A stretch of DNA of 64,000 nt from Massilia sp. ZL223 (lineage in GTDB: Bacteria; Pseudomonadota; Gammaproteobacteria; Burkholderiales; Burkholderiaceae_D). The position numbers were made by a program, and so were the translations under genes. Of this stretch, positions 16,141 through 26,383 are shown in pieces (the stretch's first letter is position 1; every line of letters starts with the position of its first letter). The stretch covers positions 1 to 64,000 of the forward strand of contig NZ_JAGPWD010000029.1 in assembly GCF_018119395.1 (NCBI RefSeq), written 5' to 3'. A model generated the notes under the pieces. That model was not told where the DNA came from. It saw only the letters and a program-made list of their open reading frames with translations, and searched no databases.

Positions 16141-17094
16141 TTAACACTTAGGTCCTGGTTGCGGGGTCCACGTCGGTCCCGGCGTTGTCGGCCTGTCCCC
16201 TTTCCACACCAGCGGATCGATGCACATCCGCCTCCCCGTCATCCCCAAGTCCCAGGCGTGATACACGATCCAGGTCTGGCTGCCGTCCGGCGACACCGTA
16301 AACGAATTGTGCCCCGGCCCGATCACATGCCCTTCCCGGGAACTCATCAAGGGTTGCTCCCCTTCCGGCGGCCGCCCCCAGGGTCCGAGCGGATGATCGG
16401 CCACCATATAGCTGACCCCATAGTTCTCCCGCTCCCAGGCCCCGCCGCTGTAGAAACAGTAATAGCGCCCGTTGTGCCGCAGCACGCTCGCCCCTTCCAC
16501 CGTGTGCCAGTCGTACACCGCGTCGTACATCGCCCGCCCGCGCTTGAACAAATGCCAGTCCGCGTGCGGCCGCGCCACCAGCGCCGGCTTACCCTCCAGC
16601 CGCGTCATGTCCAGCAGGCGGTCGACCACGATCCCCGTGCCGATGCGGTGATCGCCCTCCTCCTCCAGGAAGTCGACGCAATAGAACAGATACCACTGTC
16701 CATCGGCGTCGCGGAAGGGATGCGCGTCGATCGAGAACGGTTCGGAAGGCACCAGCAGCACGCCGCTGTCCACGAAGGGCCCGGCCGGCTGGTCGGCGAT
16801 GGCCACGCGCAGCTTGTGGTCCTTGCCCTCCTCGTCTCCCGACGAGTAATACAGGTAGAACTTGCCGTCCGCATAGGCCACTTCCGGCGCCCAGAAATGA
16901 TCCTCGCCCGGCTGGTCGATGGCGTAGCCCAGCTGCTCCCAGTGGACCAGGTCGTCGGAGGCAAGCACGGGAAAGCGCCCGCCCGCCGCGCTGCCGGGCG
17001 CCGTGCCGTAGGCGTAGTAGCGCCCTTCGTGCCGCAGCACGAAGGGGTCGGCCATGATCTCCGGGTAGACCGGATTCGTGTAGGTCGTCGTCAT
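16141..17094 (-). CDS. glycoside hydrolase family 43, cytoplasmic
   Basis: 317 residues, five-bladed propeller type, no signal peptide. The catalytic triad can be placed: Asp16 in MADPFV (base), Asp123 in SIDAHPF (pKa modulator) and Glu200 in TVEGASV (acid). GH43 enzymes remove arabinose or xylose from arabinan or xylan oligomers; the exact substrate is not predictable. Its start is 11 bp after the stop of the TonB receptor, so the two are likely co-transcribed. Lack of an export signal suggests it works on imported oligosaccharides. Confidence 0.87.
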   Translation of the reverse strand: MTTTYTNPVYPEIMADPFVLRHEGRYYAYGTAPGSAAGGRFPVLASDDLVHWEQLGYAIDQPGEDHFWAPEVAYADGKFYLYYSSGDEEGKDHKLRVAIADQPAGPFVDSGVLLVPSEPFSIDAHPFRDADGQWYLFYCVDFLEEEGDHRIGTGIVVDRLLDMTRLEGKPALVARPHADWHLFKRGRAMYDAVYDWHTVEGASVLRHNGRYYCFYSGGAWERENYGVSYMVADHPLGPWGRPPEGEQPLMSSREGHVIGPGHNSFTVSPDGSQTWIVYHAWDLGMTGRRMCIDPLVWKGDRPTTPGPTWTPQPGPKC

Positions 17095-17105
17095 GCGGCC
17101 CTTCC

Positions 17106-19865
17106 TTACATCCGGTAGCGCAGGCTCAGGCCGTAGGTGGTCGGCGAGTAGCGGATGTCGCGCGGGCGGATCGGGTCGCCCAGGTAGCTCTCGTAGCGCT
17201 CCTTGGTCAGGTTGATGGCGTCGAAGTGCAGGCTGAGGTTCCTGCTCAGCTCATAGCCGAGGCTCAGGTCGACGTAGGTCGAGGCCTTGACGATGCGGTC
17301 CTGGCCGAAACGCGGCTCGGCGATCTGCTCCACGTATTTGCCGCGCCGCGTGGCGGCCAGGCGGCCGGTCCAGCCTCCGCGTTCGTACAGCAGCGCGAAG
17401 TTGTAGCTCTGGCGGGCGACGCCCACCAGCGGCGTGGTGGCGAAGTCGCCCGTGTTGAGGGCCGTCCGCGTCTGGTTCTCGCCATCGATCCAGGTGAAGT
17501 TGAATTGCGCCCCGAATCCGTTCCACACGCCCGGCAGGAAGTCGAAGAATTTCTGGACGCCGAATTCCGCTCCCTTCAGCTTGCCCTTGCCCGAGTTCTG
17601 CGGACGCGTCACGCGGTAGGTCTGGCCGTTGATCACCTCGGACTGCTCGAAGTTCTGCAGGTAGCCGTCGATGTCGCGGTGGAACAGCGCGATCTGGGCG
17701 TAGCCGTTGTTCTCGAAGTAGTACTCGAGGGTCGCGTCGCTGTTGATCGACTCGGTCGGGTCCAGGTTCGGGTTGCCGCCCGAGCCGGTGCCCGGCGCGT
17801 TGACGGTCGGCGGGATCAGGGACAGCGCCGGGTTCAGCGAGGCGAACTCGGGCCGCGTGATGGTCTTGCCGATGCTGAAGTGCGACTGCAGCCTGTTGGT
17901 CCAGTTGGCGAGCAGCGACAAGTTCGGCAGCACATTGGTCTCGGAGGTCGACAGGTTCACCGGGCTGACGGTGTCGCCGATACGGATATTCCCTTCCAGC
18001 TTGCGCTTGACCTTGACCACGCGCGCGCCCAGGTTGCCGGACACGCCCACGCCCGCCAGCTCGCTCTTGAAGCGCGCGCCCAGGTGCAGGGTGGCGCTGC
18101 GCTCGCGCTGCTCGAACAGGCGCATCGGATCGTCGGGGACGCGGCCGGGATCGGCGCCGTAGAAGCCCCGCACCACATCCGCCTGGTCGATCAGGAAGTC
18201 GCGCGAGGGCGTGACCCAGGGCCCGCCGAGCCGGTCCAGGCCCGGCACCAGCTTCTGGAAGGACGGGCCGAAGGCCTCGACCGGCGATGGCCGCACCGCA
18301 CCCTGCACGTCGCTGTGCCCTTCGGCGCCGTGGAAGGACACCTCGCGCGTCGACAGGCGGATGCCGCCGGTCAGCGCGTTGACGAAGCCGCCGTCCAGGC
18401 GCCATATGGCGTCGCTGCGGAACTGGGCCTGTTCGCCCTTCGATTCGCCCCAGTTCTGCACCATCCCGCGCAGCACGAACTGGTTGGGGTCGCGCAGCGG
18501 GTTGGCGCTGGTCGGGGTGGTGATGGCGTTGTAGCCGCCGTGCCCGTCGCGCCCGTAGGTGTAAACGTCGGAGCTGGCGCCCGGGATCTGCTGATCGACG
18601 ATCACGGTGTCGTTGATGAAGTCCGAGCGGGTGAAGGCCAGGCCCGAATCCACCGACAGCGCACCCTGGCGGTAGCGCAGGCCGAAGTTCAGGTAGTGGG
18701 TGTCGGTGCGCTCCTTCACGCCCCAGGTGCTGGTGGCCGTGTAGGGATCCCAGTCGTAGGGCCCGCCGAACTGGGCCGCCGCCGCATAGGCCGACTGGAT
18801 CGGGCAGATGATGCCGTTGGGCGTGGCGCAGTAGGCGCCCTCGGGCGCCATCACCACATTGCTCAAGCGCGGAGTCCAGGTGGCGATGTTGAGGATGTAG
18901 TCCACCTCGCTGCGCCCGCGATAGCTGGTGCCCAGGTACTGGGTGGAGAACTCGAGGGCGGGGTTGATCTTCCACTGGAAGGCGGCGTGGATGCTGCCGC
19001 GCTCGCGGTCGCCCGCGTTGTAGATGCCGCCGATGTTGGGCAGCTCGCCGAGCCGGTCGCCCGGTCGCAGCGGTGCGATCGGCTGGTCGTCGTTGAGGCG
19101 GGTGGCGGTGCCGTCCGGGCTCACCGAGAAGATGCGGTCGGGCCGGTCGACCCACTGGACCGGATAGCCCCAGCGCTCCTTGTTCCAGGCTACGTCGAAC
19201 AGGAAGCCCATTTCGCCCATGCCGGTCTGCCAGCGGTTGCTGGCCAGGACGCCGACGCCGGGATTGGTCTTGGCCTTGTGCGCGTTCGAGCCTTCCACGT
19301 CCTGGCGGCGCGCCTCGGCATAGCCGGTCACCGTATAGCCTTTGAAATCGAAGGGCGAGCGCAGGCGCACGTTGACCGCGCCGGCGATGCCGCCCTCGAA
19401 CTGGTTGGCGGTGGCCGACTTGTACACGTCCAGCCCGCCGATCGACTGCACCGGCAAGTCCTGGTACGACAGGCGGCGCCCGGTGCCGGTGAAGATCTCG
19501 TTGCCGTCGATGGTGGTGGCGACGTCCGGCAAGCCGCGGATGATCACGGTGCTGGTCTCGCCGCGGTCGCGACCCACCTGCACCCCGGCGATGCGCTGCA
19601 GAGCGTCGCCCGCGGCGCGGTCGGGGAACTTGCCGATGTCGTCGGCGTTGATCGAATCCACCACCTGCTCGGCGTCGCGCTTGATCTCCTCGGCCGAGCG
19701 GATGCTGGCGCGGATGCCGGTGACCTGGACGGTCTGCATGGGGGTCGATGCGCCGGGCGCGGGCGCCGTGCTTGCGGGTTCGGTGGTCTGGGACTGGGCG
19801 AAGGCGCCATGGGCCGCAAGCAGCGCGATGGCCGCGCACACCGGCCTGAGTTTCAGGGTCGTCAT
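17106..19865 (-). CDS. TonB-dependent receptor, carbohydrate-type
   Basis: 919 residues with a signal peptide (AIALLAAHGAFA), a plug domain (INADDIGKFPDRAAGDALQR, IIRGL, NQFEGGIAGAVN) and a 22-strand barrel ending YGLSLRYRM. The plug pattern matches the Xanthomonas/Caulobacter-type receptors usually found with sugar-degradation genes. AGGAG favours the second of two adjacent ATGs (19865 rather than 19868). The GH43 gene follows and a sugar ABC operon with LacI lies upstream, so it probably imports an arabinose- or xylose-containing oligosaccharide. An 18-bp palindrome lies 74 bp upstream. Confidence 0.9.
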   Translation of the reverse strand: MTTLKLRPVCAAIALLAAHGAFAQSQTTEPASTAPAPGASTPMQTVQVTGIRASIRSAEEIKRDAEQVVDSINADDIGKFPDRAAGDALQRIAGVQVGRDRGETSTVIIRGLPDVATTIDGNEIFTGTGRRLSYQDLPVQSIGGLDVYKSATANQFEGGIAGAVNVRLRSPFDFKGYTVTGYAEARRQDVEGSNAHKAKTNPGVGVLASNRWQTGMGEMGFLFDVAWNKERWGYPVQWVDRPDRIFSVSPDGTATRLNDDQPIAPLRPGDRLGELPNIGGIYNAGDRERGSIHAAFQWKINPALEFSTQYLGTSYRGRSEVDYILNIATWTPRLSNVVMAPEGAYCATPNGIICPIQSAYAAAAQFGGPYDWDPYTATSTWGVKERTDTHYLNFGLRYRQGALSVDSGLAFTRSDFINDTVIVDQQIPGASSDVYTYGRDGHGGYNAITTPTSANPLRDPNQFVLRGMVQNWGESKGEQAQFRSDAIWRLDGGFVNALTGGIRLSTREVSFHGAEGHSDVQGAVRPSPVEAFGPSFQKLVPGLDRLGGPWVTPSRDFLIDQADVVRGFYGADPGRVPDDPMRLFEQRERSATLHLGARFKSELAGVGVSGNLGARVVKVKRKLEGNIRIGDTVSPVNLSTSETNVLPNLSLLANWTNRLQSHFSIGKTITRPEFASLNPALSLIPPTVNAPGTGSGGNPNLDPTESINSDATLEYYFENNGYAQIALFHRDIDGYLQNFEQSEVINGQTYRVTRPQNSGKGKLKGAEFGVQKFFDFLPGVWNGFGAQFNFTWIDGENQTRTALNTGDFATTPLVGVARQSYNFALLYERGGWTGRLAATRRGKYVEQIAEPRFGQDRIVKASTYVDLSLGYELSRNLSLHFDAINLTKERYESYLGDPIRPRDIRYSPTTYGLSLRYRM

Positions 19866-19938
19866 CATGTCTCCTGGTTTCTCTCCGGGCACGACCGGCG
19901 CCTGGACCGACGCCGGTTGCCGATCTGAAAATTTTTAT

Positions 19939-19956
19939 TAGTCATAAATATGACTA
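19939..19956. promoter_or_regulatory. palindromic operator upstream of TonB receptor
   Basis: TAGTCATA (19939-19946) and TATGACTA (19949-19956) are perfect 8-bp arms around AA, in an AT-rich stretch between the lacI stop and the receptor start. Position and symmetry suggest the site for the adjacent LacI-family regulator. The sequence is not the usual CG-centred LacI half-site, so another factor is possible. No second good copy was found before the ABC operon. Confidence 0.55.
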
Positions 19957-20025
19957 GCTGGACAAAAAGCTAACCCAAATTTCAGCGGGGCGGCGCACCC
20001 GACGATGCAGGAAAACAGGGGGAAA

Positions 20026-21052
20026 TCAGGCTCGCGGAGCCACCGAATCGCGTTCCACCAGAGGGCAATCCATCTTGATGCTGGTGCGGCGGGCCACCGC
20101 GCCGCGGGTCTGGTCGATCAAGGCCTGAGCCGCCCAGCGTCCCATTTCGTAGTTTGGTAACAACACTGTGGTCAAGGGAGGCGTGGTGTAGCGCGCCAGG
20201 TCCTGGTCGTCGTAGCCGACGATCGAGACCTGTTCCGGCACCTCGCGGCCCAGTTTGCGGACTGCCTCGATGGCCCCGAGCGCCATCAGGTCGTTGGCGC
20301 AGAACAAGGCCGTGGGCGGTTCCGGCAGGCTCAACAGGTCGAGCGCATGCCGGTAGCCGGCGCCGACCTGCCAGTCGCCCTCGCGCACCAGTATCGGGTC
20401 GAAAGGAAGGTCGCAGGTCGACAGGGCTTGCCGGTAGCCCTTGAGGCGCTCGGCGGCGGCCTCGATCCAGCCTTCACCGTTGATCAGCCCGATGCGCCGG
20501 TGGCCGGCCTGCGCCAGGTGCATGGTGGCCGCGAAGCCGCCCAGCACCTCGCTCGGCACCACCGACGAGTACTGGCGGTCGCGCGTATGGCAGTTGAGCA
20601 GCACGGCCGGCACCCCGGCCAGGGCCGGCGGCAAGCTGACCGCGCGGGTGAAGATGGTGGCGTAGACCACGCCCAGCAGGCCGGGATCGGCCAGCATGCG
20701 CGCCAGCACCGCGCCTTCCAGCGCCGGGTCGCCGCGGGTGGCGAACACCGCCAGCAGGCAGCCATGCTCCCAGGCGCCGTCGCGGGCGCCCTCGATGGTT
20801 TGCATCGCATGCGGACTGGTGGCCAGCTCGTCGCTCAGGTAGACGATCAGGTTGCGTTCCTGCGGCGCGGCCGGCAGCGCGTGGCGTTCGAGCGGATAAC
20901 CGAGCTCGCGGGCGATGCGCAGCACCGCGTCGCGGGTGGCCTTCGACACCTTGGCGCCGCTCATGTGGTTGATCACCAGCGACACGGTCGACTGCGACAC
21001 GCCGGCCAGCTTGGCGATGTCGGTCATGGTCGGCCGGCGCGGCCGGGGCGTG

Positions 21053-21060
<8 letters not shown>
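20026..21060 (-). CDS. LacI-family transcriptional regulator
   Basis: 344 residues: LacI helix-turn-helix at about 12-60 (TDIAKLAGVSQSTVSLVIN, then hinge-helix region GYPLERHA) and a periplasmic-binding-like effector domain. The start at 21060 overlaps the 3' end of the ABC ATPase gene by 8 bp, so it is the last gene of the sugar ABC operon. It probably senses the transported sugar and represses the ABC operon and/or the receptor-GH43 unit downstream, where a palindrome precedes the receptor. Confidence 0.88.
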
Positions 21061-22165
<1,105 letters not shown>

Positions 22166-22168
22166 GAA

Positions 22169-23002
22169 TTATCCTTTCAGGCCGGTGGCGGCCAGGAAGC
22201 CGTGGGTGACGCGGCGCTGGAACAGCACATAGGCCAGCGCCACGGGCAGCGCGCCGACCAGGGCCGCCGCCATCAGCTGGGCGTAGCGCACGCCGAAGGC
22301 GTCGTAGGTCTGGGTCAGGCCCAGCGGAATGGTCATCATGTCGGTCGAGGTGACGATGATGAAGGGCCACAGGAAGTTGTTCCAGGCCGCGATGAAGGTG
22401 ACGATCGCCATCGCCCACACGATGTTGCCGGACACCGGCAGGTAGACGCTCCACAGGATGCGCAGCGGCCCCGCGCCGTCCATCACCGCCGCCTCGCGGA
22501 AATCGGCCGGAATGGCGTCGAAGAAGCCCTTGAAGACATAGATCACCACCGGCGCCACCACCTGGGGCAGCACGATGCCGGCGTAGCTGTTGATCAGGCC
22601 CAGTTCGTTCATCATGCGGAACAGCGGCACCAGCAAGGCCTCGAAAGGCACGAGGAAGGCCAGCATGGCGGCGGCGAACAGCAGCTGGCGGCCGCGGAAG
22701 CGCAGCTGCGAGAAGGCGTAGGCGGCCATCAGGCTCAGGGTCATGGTGATCACGGTGACCAGGAGGGCCACCAGGGCGCTGTTGAACAGCCAGCGCCCGA
22801 CATTGCCGGCGGCGAGGACCTTGCGGAAGGCGTCCAGGGTCCAGTCCTGCGGCAGCCAGTGGAACACGGCGGACACGGTCTCGTGCTCCGGGCGCAGGGC
22901 CGTGCTGACGGCCCACAGCAGCGGCGCCACCCACATGGCGGCCAGCAGCAGCGCGCTTGCTGCGCCGAGCAGGGTCCAGCCGATGCCGGAACGGTGCGTC
23001 AT
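22169..23002 (-). CDS. sugar ABC transporter permease (MalG type)
   Basis: 277 residues, about six membrane segments, with the EAA coupling loop EAAVMDGAGPLRILWSVYLP that docks to the ATPase. GGAGGAG precedes the ATG at 23002, which overlaps the stop of the first permease by 4 bp. Forms the inner-membrane channel with the MalF-type permease. Confidence 0.92.
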   Translation of the reverse strand: MTHRSGIGWTLLGAASALLLAAMWVAPLLWAVSTALRPEHETVSAVFHWLPQDWTLDAFRKVLAAGNVGRWLFNSALVALLVTVITMTLSLMAAYAFSQLRFRGRQLLFAAAMLAFLVPFEALLVPLFRMMNELGLINSYAGIVLPQVVAPVVIYVFKGFFDAIPADFREAAVMDGAGPLRILWSVYLPVSGNIVWAMAIVTFIAAWNNFLWPFIIVTSTDMMTIPLGLTQTYDAFGVRYAQLMAAALVGALPVALAYVLFQRRVTHGFLAATGLKG

Positions 23003-23880
23003 GCGCTCCTCCCGTCCAGCCAGCGCACGAAGGCGGCCTGGGCCAGCGACAGCAGGATCACGATCAAAACAAAAGCGACGGCGATCGCGGCGGCGTAGCC
23101 GGCGTCGCTCTGGGTGAAGGCGGTCTCGTACATGTAGTGCAGGGTCACGCGGGTGGTGTTGAAGGGGCCGCCGGTGGTCATGATGTAGGTCTGGCCGAAG
23201 ATCTTCATCGAGGCGATCAGCTGCAGGATCATGGCCATGCCCGCCACCGGCCGCAGCGCCGGCCAGGTGATGGTGCGGAACAGGGTGAAGCCGCGCGCGC
23301 CATCCAGCGCGGCCGCCTCGTACAGGTCGGCGGGGATGTTGCGCAAGCCGGCCAGGAACATCAGCATGTTGAAGCCCACGGTCCACCAGATGGTGGCGAT
23401 GGCCACCATGGGCATGGCCCAGGTCAGGTCGGCGAACCAGGCGCGCTGCATCCCGAGCACGTAGTTCACCACGCCGGACGACGGCTGGAGCATCCAGTCG
23501 GCGATCAGGGTCATCACCGAGATCGGCAGCACGTAGGGCAGGAAGAAGGCGCCCTGCAGCCAGGAGCGCGCCCGGACGAAGCGGTCGACCAGCAGCGCCA
23601 TCACCAGTCCAAGCGCGGTCAGCGGCACGACGGTGAGCAGGGCAAAGTAGAAGGTGTGGCCGAGCGCGGCCCAGAAGTTCGGATCCTGCACCAGGGTCGC
23701 GTAGTTATCCAGGCCGACGAAGGCGTTGGTGCGCGTCAGGCTGCTCTCGGTCAGGCTCAGCCAGAAGGTTTCGAGCGCCGGCAGGAAGAAGAACAAGATG
23801 AAGACGACGCCGAAAGGCGCCAGCAGCAGGATCGCGGGCAGGGTCTGGCGCCGCGGCTGCGGGGTCGAGAGGAAACGCAT
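22999..23880 (-). CDS. sugar ABC transporter permease (MalF type)
   Basis: 293 residues, about six membrane segments, EAA loop EAAALDGARGFTLFRTITWP. AGGAG lies 5 nt before the ATG at 23880, and the upstream solute-binding protein gene ends 8 bp earlier. Partner of the MalG-type permease. Substrate presumed to be a mono- or oligosaccharide released by the locus's GH43 enzymes. Confidence 0.92.
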   Translation of the reverse strand: MRFLSTPQPRRQTLPAILLLAPFGVVFILFFFLPALETFWLSLTESSLTRTNAFVGLDNYATLVQDPNFWAALGHTFYFALLTVVPLTALGLVMALLVDRFVRARSWLQGAFFLPYVLPISVMTLIADWMLQPSSGVVNYVLGMQRAWFADLTWAMPMVAIATIWWTVGFNMLMFLAGLRNIPADLYEAAALDGARGFTLFRTITWPALRPVAGMAMILQLIASMKIFGQTYIMTTGGPFNTTRVTLHYMYETAFTQSDAGYAAAIAVAFVLIVILLSLAQAAFVRWLDGRSA

Positions 23881-23888
23881 CCGGGCTC

Positions 23889-25187
23889 CTAGTAACGCGG
23901 CGGGCGTTTGCGCACCAGGCGCGCCGCCTCGGTTTCGAACATGCGCAGGGCCTGCGCCGGCGTCAGCTGGGAAGACAGCGCGGCCGGCATGAATTTGGAG
24001 GCCATCGCCTCCAGCGGCCCGGCCGCGCCCATATACCAGGCGTCCGGATCGTAGACCACGTGATCGGCGATGCCGGCATACGACGCGTTCGGCGTCAGCG
24101 CCATGGCTTGCGGCGATTCGGCCACCGGACGGTAGGCGAGCACATGGCCGCCCTGGGCCCAGCCCAGCGAGTTCTTGCTGACGAAAGCGATGAAGCGCAT
24201 CACGGCCTTGACCTTGGCCGGCTCCATCGGGTTCTTTTCGTTGGCCGGAATCGCGAAGGCATGCGAATCGGCCCACACGCTGGCATTGCCGTACATCCGG
24301 GGCAGCGGCACGATACCGTAGTCGAAGCCGAGCGTGCCCTGTGTGCTTGCACGCACCAGTTCGGGCACCTCCCATACGCCGTTGATCATGAAGCCGGCGT
24401 TGCCGCCCATGAACTGGCTGGTGGAGGCCGCGTAGTCCAGCCCGGCTTGGGCATAACCCTTCTGGAACCAGCCGGCGATGCGCGCCAGCGAATCCTCGCC
24501 TGCACGGCCGTACGCGAAGCGCCCATCCTTGATCAGCGGGACGCTGCGCTGCGCCAGCATCGACACCCACAGGCGCCAGACGGCGTAGGAGCTCTGGCTG
24601 CTTTCCATCGTCATGCCGGGGCGGCCGGTCGCCTGGCGCACGGCGCGGAAGGCGTCGGTCAGGGCATCGATGCCTTCGATGGGCTGGAGTTGGCCTGCGG
24701 CGTCGAGCAGGCCCGCGCGGCCGGTGAGGGTCTTGTTGTAGTACAGGACCAGGGGATGCAGGTCGATCGGGACGGCGTAGATCTTGCCCTGGTAGACCGC
24801 CTTCTGCCACTGGCGCGGGTAGAAGTCCGTGTCGCTCAGGTCGGCGCCGCTCAGTTCAAACGGGGCGATGGGACGCAGGACGCCGCCGCCGGCCAGGTTG
24901 ACCATGCGCGACAGGTGGACGGTGGCGATGTCGGGACCCGCGCCGACCACGGTCGAGGTGATCAGCTTGGTGTAGAACGGCTCGCCCCACTTCAGCGTGG
25001 TGCTGACCACCCTCACCTCGCGCTGGCTGGCATTGAAGCGCTCGACCAGGTCGCGCATGCGCGCGCCGTCGCCGCCGGACAGCAGGGTCCACATCCTGAC
25101 TTCGACCTGGGCCAGCGCGGGCAGGCTGACGCCCGCCAATGCGGCCGCCAGCACGGCACCAGCCAGGCGCATAAGTGTGCGCGCCAA
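23889..25187 (-). CDS. ABC sugar-binding protein
   Basis: 432 residues: signal peptide (LAGAVLAAALAGVSLPALAQ) and a family-1 extracellular solute-binding fold (VEVRMWTLLSGGDGARM, ADSHAFAIPANEKN). It captures sugar in the periplasm. A TTG at 25187, with AGGAGA 5 nt upstream, fits better than the ATG at 25172, which has no ribosome site at a useful distance. First gene of the ABC operon; the AT-rich region upstream should hold its promoter. Confidence 0.88.
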   Translation of the reverse strand: MARTLMRLAGAVLAAALAGVSLPALAQVEVRMWTLLSGGDGARMRDLVERFNASQREVRVVSTTLKWGEPFYTKLITSTVVGAGPDIATVHLSRMVNLAGGGVLRPIAPFELSGADLSDTDFYPRQWQKAVYQGKIYAVPIDLHPLVLYYNKTLTGRAGLLDAAGQLQPIEGIDALTDAFRAVRQATGRPGMTMESSQSSYAVWRLWVSMLAQRSVPLIKDGRFAYGRAGEDSLARIAGWFQKGYAQAGLDYAASTSQFMGGNAGFMINGVWEVPELVRASTQGTLGFDYGIVPLPRMYGNASVWADSHAFAIPANEKNPMEPAKVKAVMRFIAFVSKNSLGWAQGGHVLAYRPVAESPQAMALTPNASYAGIADHVVYDPDAWYMGAAGPLEAMASKFMPAALSSQLTPAQALRMFETEAARLVRKRPPRY

Positions 25188-25280
25188 GCTTGTCTCCTGC
25201 AATGTTTGTTGAAGTTTATGAATTAATACTAGCAAATATTTCTTGCTTGGGCATGTACAAATGAGGGTGGTCCGCATGCA

Positions 25281-25336
25281 AACTTGGGCGGAACAATGCC
25301 GGTGGCATTGTTCCGGCCTTCGCGGGAACCCAAGTT
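25281..25336. repeat. degenerate copy of the intergenic palindrome
   Basis: Outer arms AACTTGGG (25281-25288) and CCCAAGTT (25329-25336) enclose a perfect inner stem, GGAACAATGCC / GGCATTGTTCC, at 25290-25300 and 25304-25314. It shares the TTCCGGCCTTCGC core and CCCAAG ends with the element at 16050-16140. It lies between the divergent ABC operon and EamA gene, so it is not a terminator of either. Confidence 0.65.
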
Positions 25337-25393
25337 CAACGAACGTAAAACCACCCGCACTGCTAAAATCATCCCTTTTTGCAGGCAGTAATA

Positions 25394-26383
25394 ATGGGAA
25401 TCGGCGTACTCTGCGGCCTCCTGGCCGGCGCTCTGTGGGGCCTGGTGTTCATCGTCCCCGAGCTGCTGTCCTCGTTCAGCCCGCTGGAGCTGGCCGTCGG
25501 CCGCTACCTCGCCTATGGCGCGATGGCCTTCGTCATCCTGCTGCCCAGGCTGCGCGCTCTGCAGCAGCGCCTGACCCGCGCCGACTGCGCCGCCCTGGTG
25601 CGCCACGCCCTCGCCGGCAACCTTGTCTACTACATGCTCTTGTCGGTCGGCGTCCAGTACGCCGGCGTCGGCCCCACCTCCCTGATCGTCGGCATGCTGC
25701 CGGTCGTCGTCACCCTCCTCGGCCGCAACGACCACGGCGCCGTGCCGCTGCGCCGCCTGGCCTTGCCGCTTCTGCTGGTCGCCGCCGGCATCGCCTGCAT
25801 CAATGTCGACGCCTTCGCCCACCCGGCCAGCAGCGATCCGGTACGCACCGCCATCGGCATCGCCTGCGCCACCGGCGCCCTGCTGTGCTGGAGCTGGTAC
25901 GCCCTCGACAATTCCCGCTACCTCAAGCGCAATCCGCACTTCGGCAGCGCCGAATGGTCCGCCCTGTACGGCCTGTCGACCGGCATCCTGGCCTTGGTAT
26001 TGGGAGCGGTCGCCGTCGCCTTCGGCGTCGCCGGCCCCGCTACCGGCGCGGCGCGCGACTGGGGCCTGTTCTGGACCTGCAACGCCCTGCTCGCCCTCGG
26101 CGCCTCCATGATCGGCAACCAGCTCTGGAACGTGGCCAGCCGCCGCGTGCCGGTCACGCTGTCCGGCCAGCTGATCCTGTTCGAGACCCTGTTCGCGCTG
26201 GCCTACGGCTTCGTCTATCGCGGCCACGGCCCGCGCCCGCTGGAGCTGGCCGCGATCGCGCTGCTGGTGTGCGGCGTGACCTGGTCGGTCCGCGCGCACG
26301 CGTCCTCACCGGCGGAGCTGGGCCACGGAGACCTGGCTGAAGGTGACGGCGTGGCCGGCGCCGCCCATCGCCACCAGGCCTAG
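25394..26383 (+). CDS. EamA/DMT-family transporter
   Basis: 329 residues with about ten hydrophobic helices in two repeated halves, as in drug/metabolite exporters. Substrate unknown. The ATG at 25394 follows GCAGGCAG. The last 25 or so residues are hydrophilic and extend past the usual end of the family; they lie in a 78-bp overlap with the convergent GH43 gene, whose own C-terminus looks functional. The tail is probably tolerated read-out to the next stop. Confidence 0.8.
   Translation: MGIGVLCGLLAGALWGLVFIVPELLSSFSPLELAVGRYLAYGAMAFVILLPRLRALQQRLTRADCAALVRHALAGNLVYYMLLSVGVQYAGVGPTSLIVGMLPVVVTLLGRNDHGAVPLRRLALPLLLVAAGIACINVDAFAHPASSDPVRTAIGIACATGALLCWSWYALDNSRYLKRNPHFGSAEWSALYGLSTGILALVLGAVAVAFGVAGPATGAARDWGLFWTCNALLALGASMIGNQLWNVASRRVPVTLSGQLILFETLFALAYGFVYRGHGPRPLELAAIALLVCGVTWSVRAHASSPAELGHGDLAEGDGVAGAAHRHQA

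Noticed and set aside
17226..19928. 900-codon open frame antisense to the TonB receptor
   Set aside because: Shadow of a clear receptor gene, low-complexity and without motifs.
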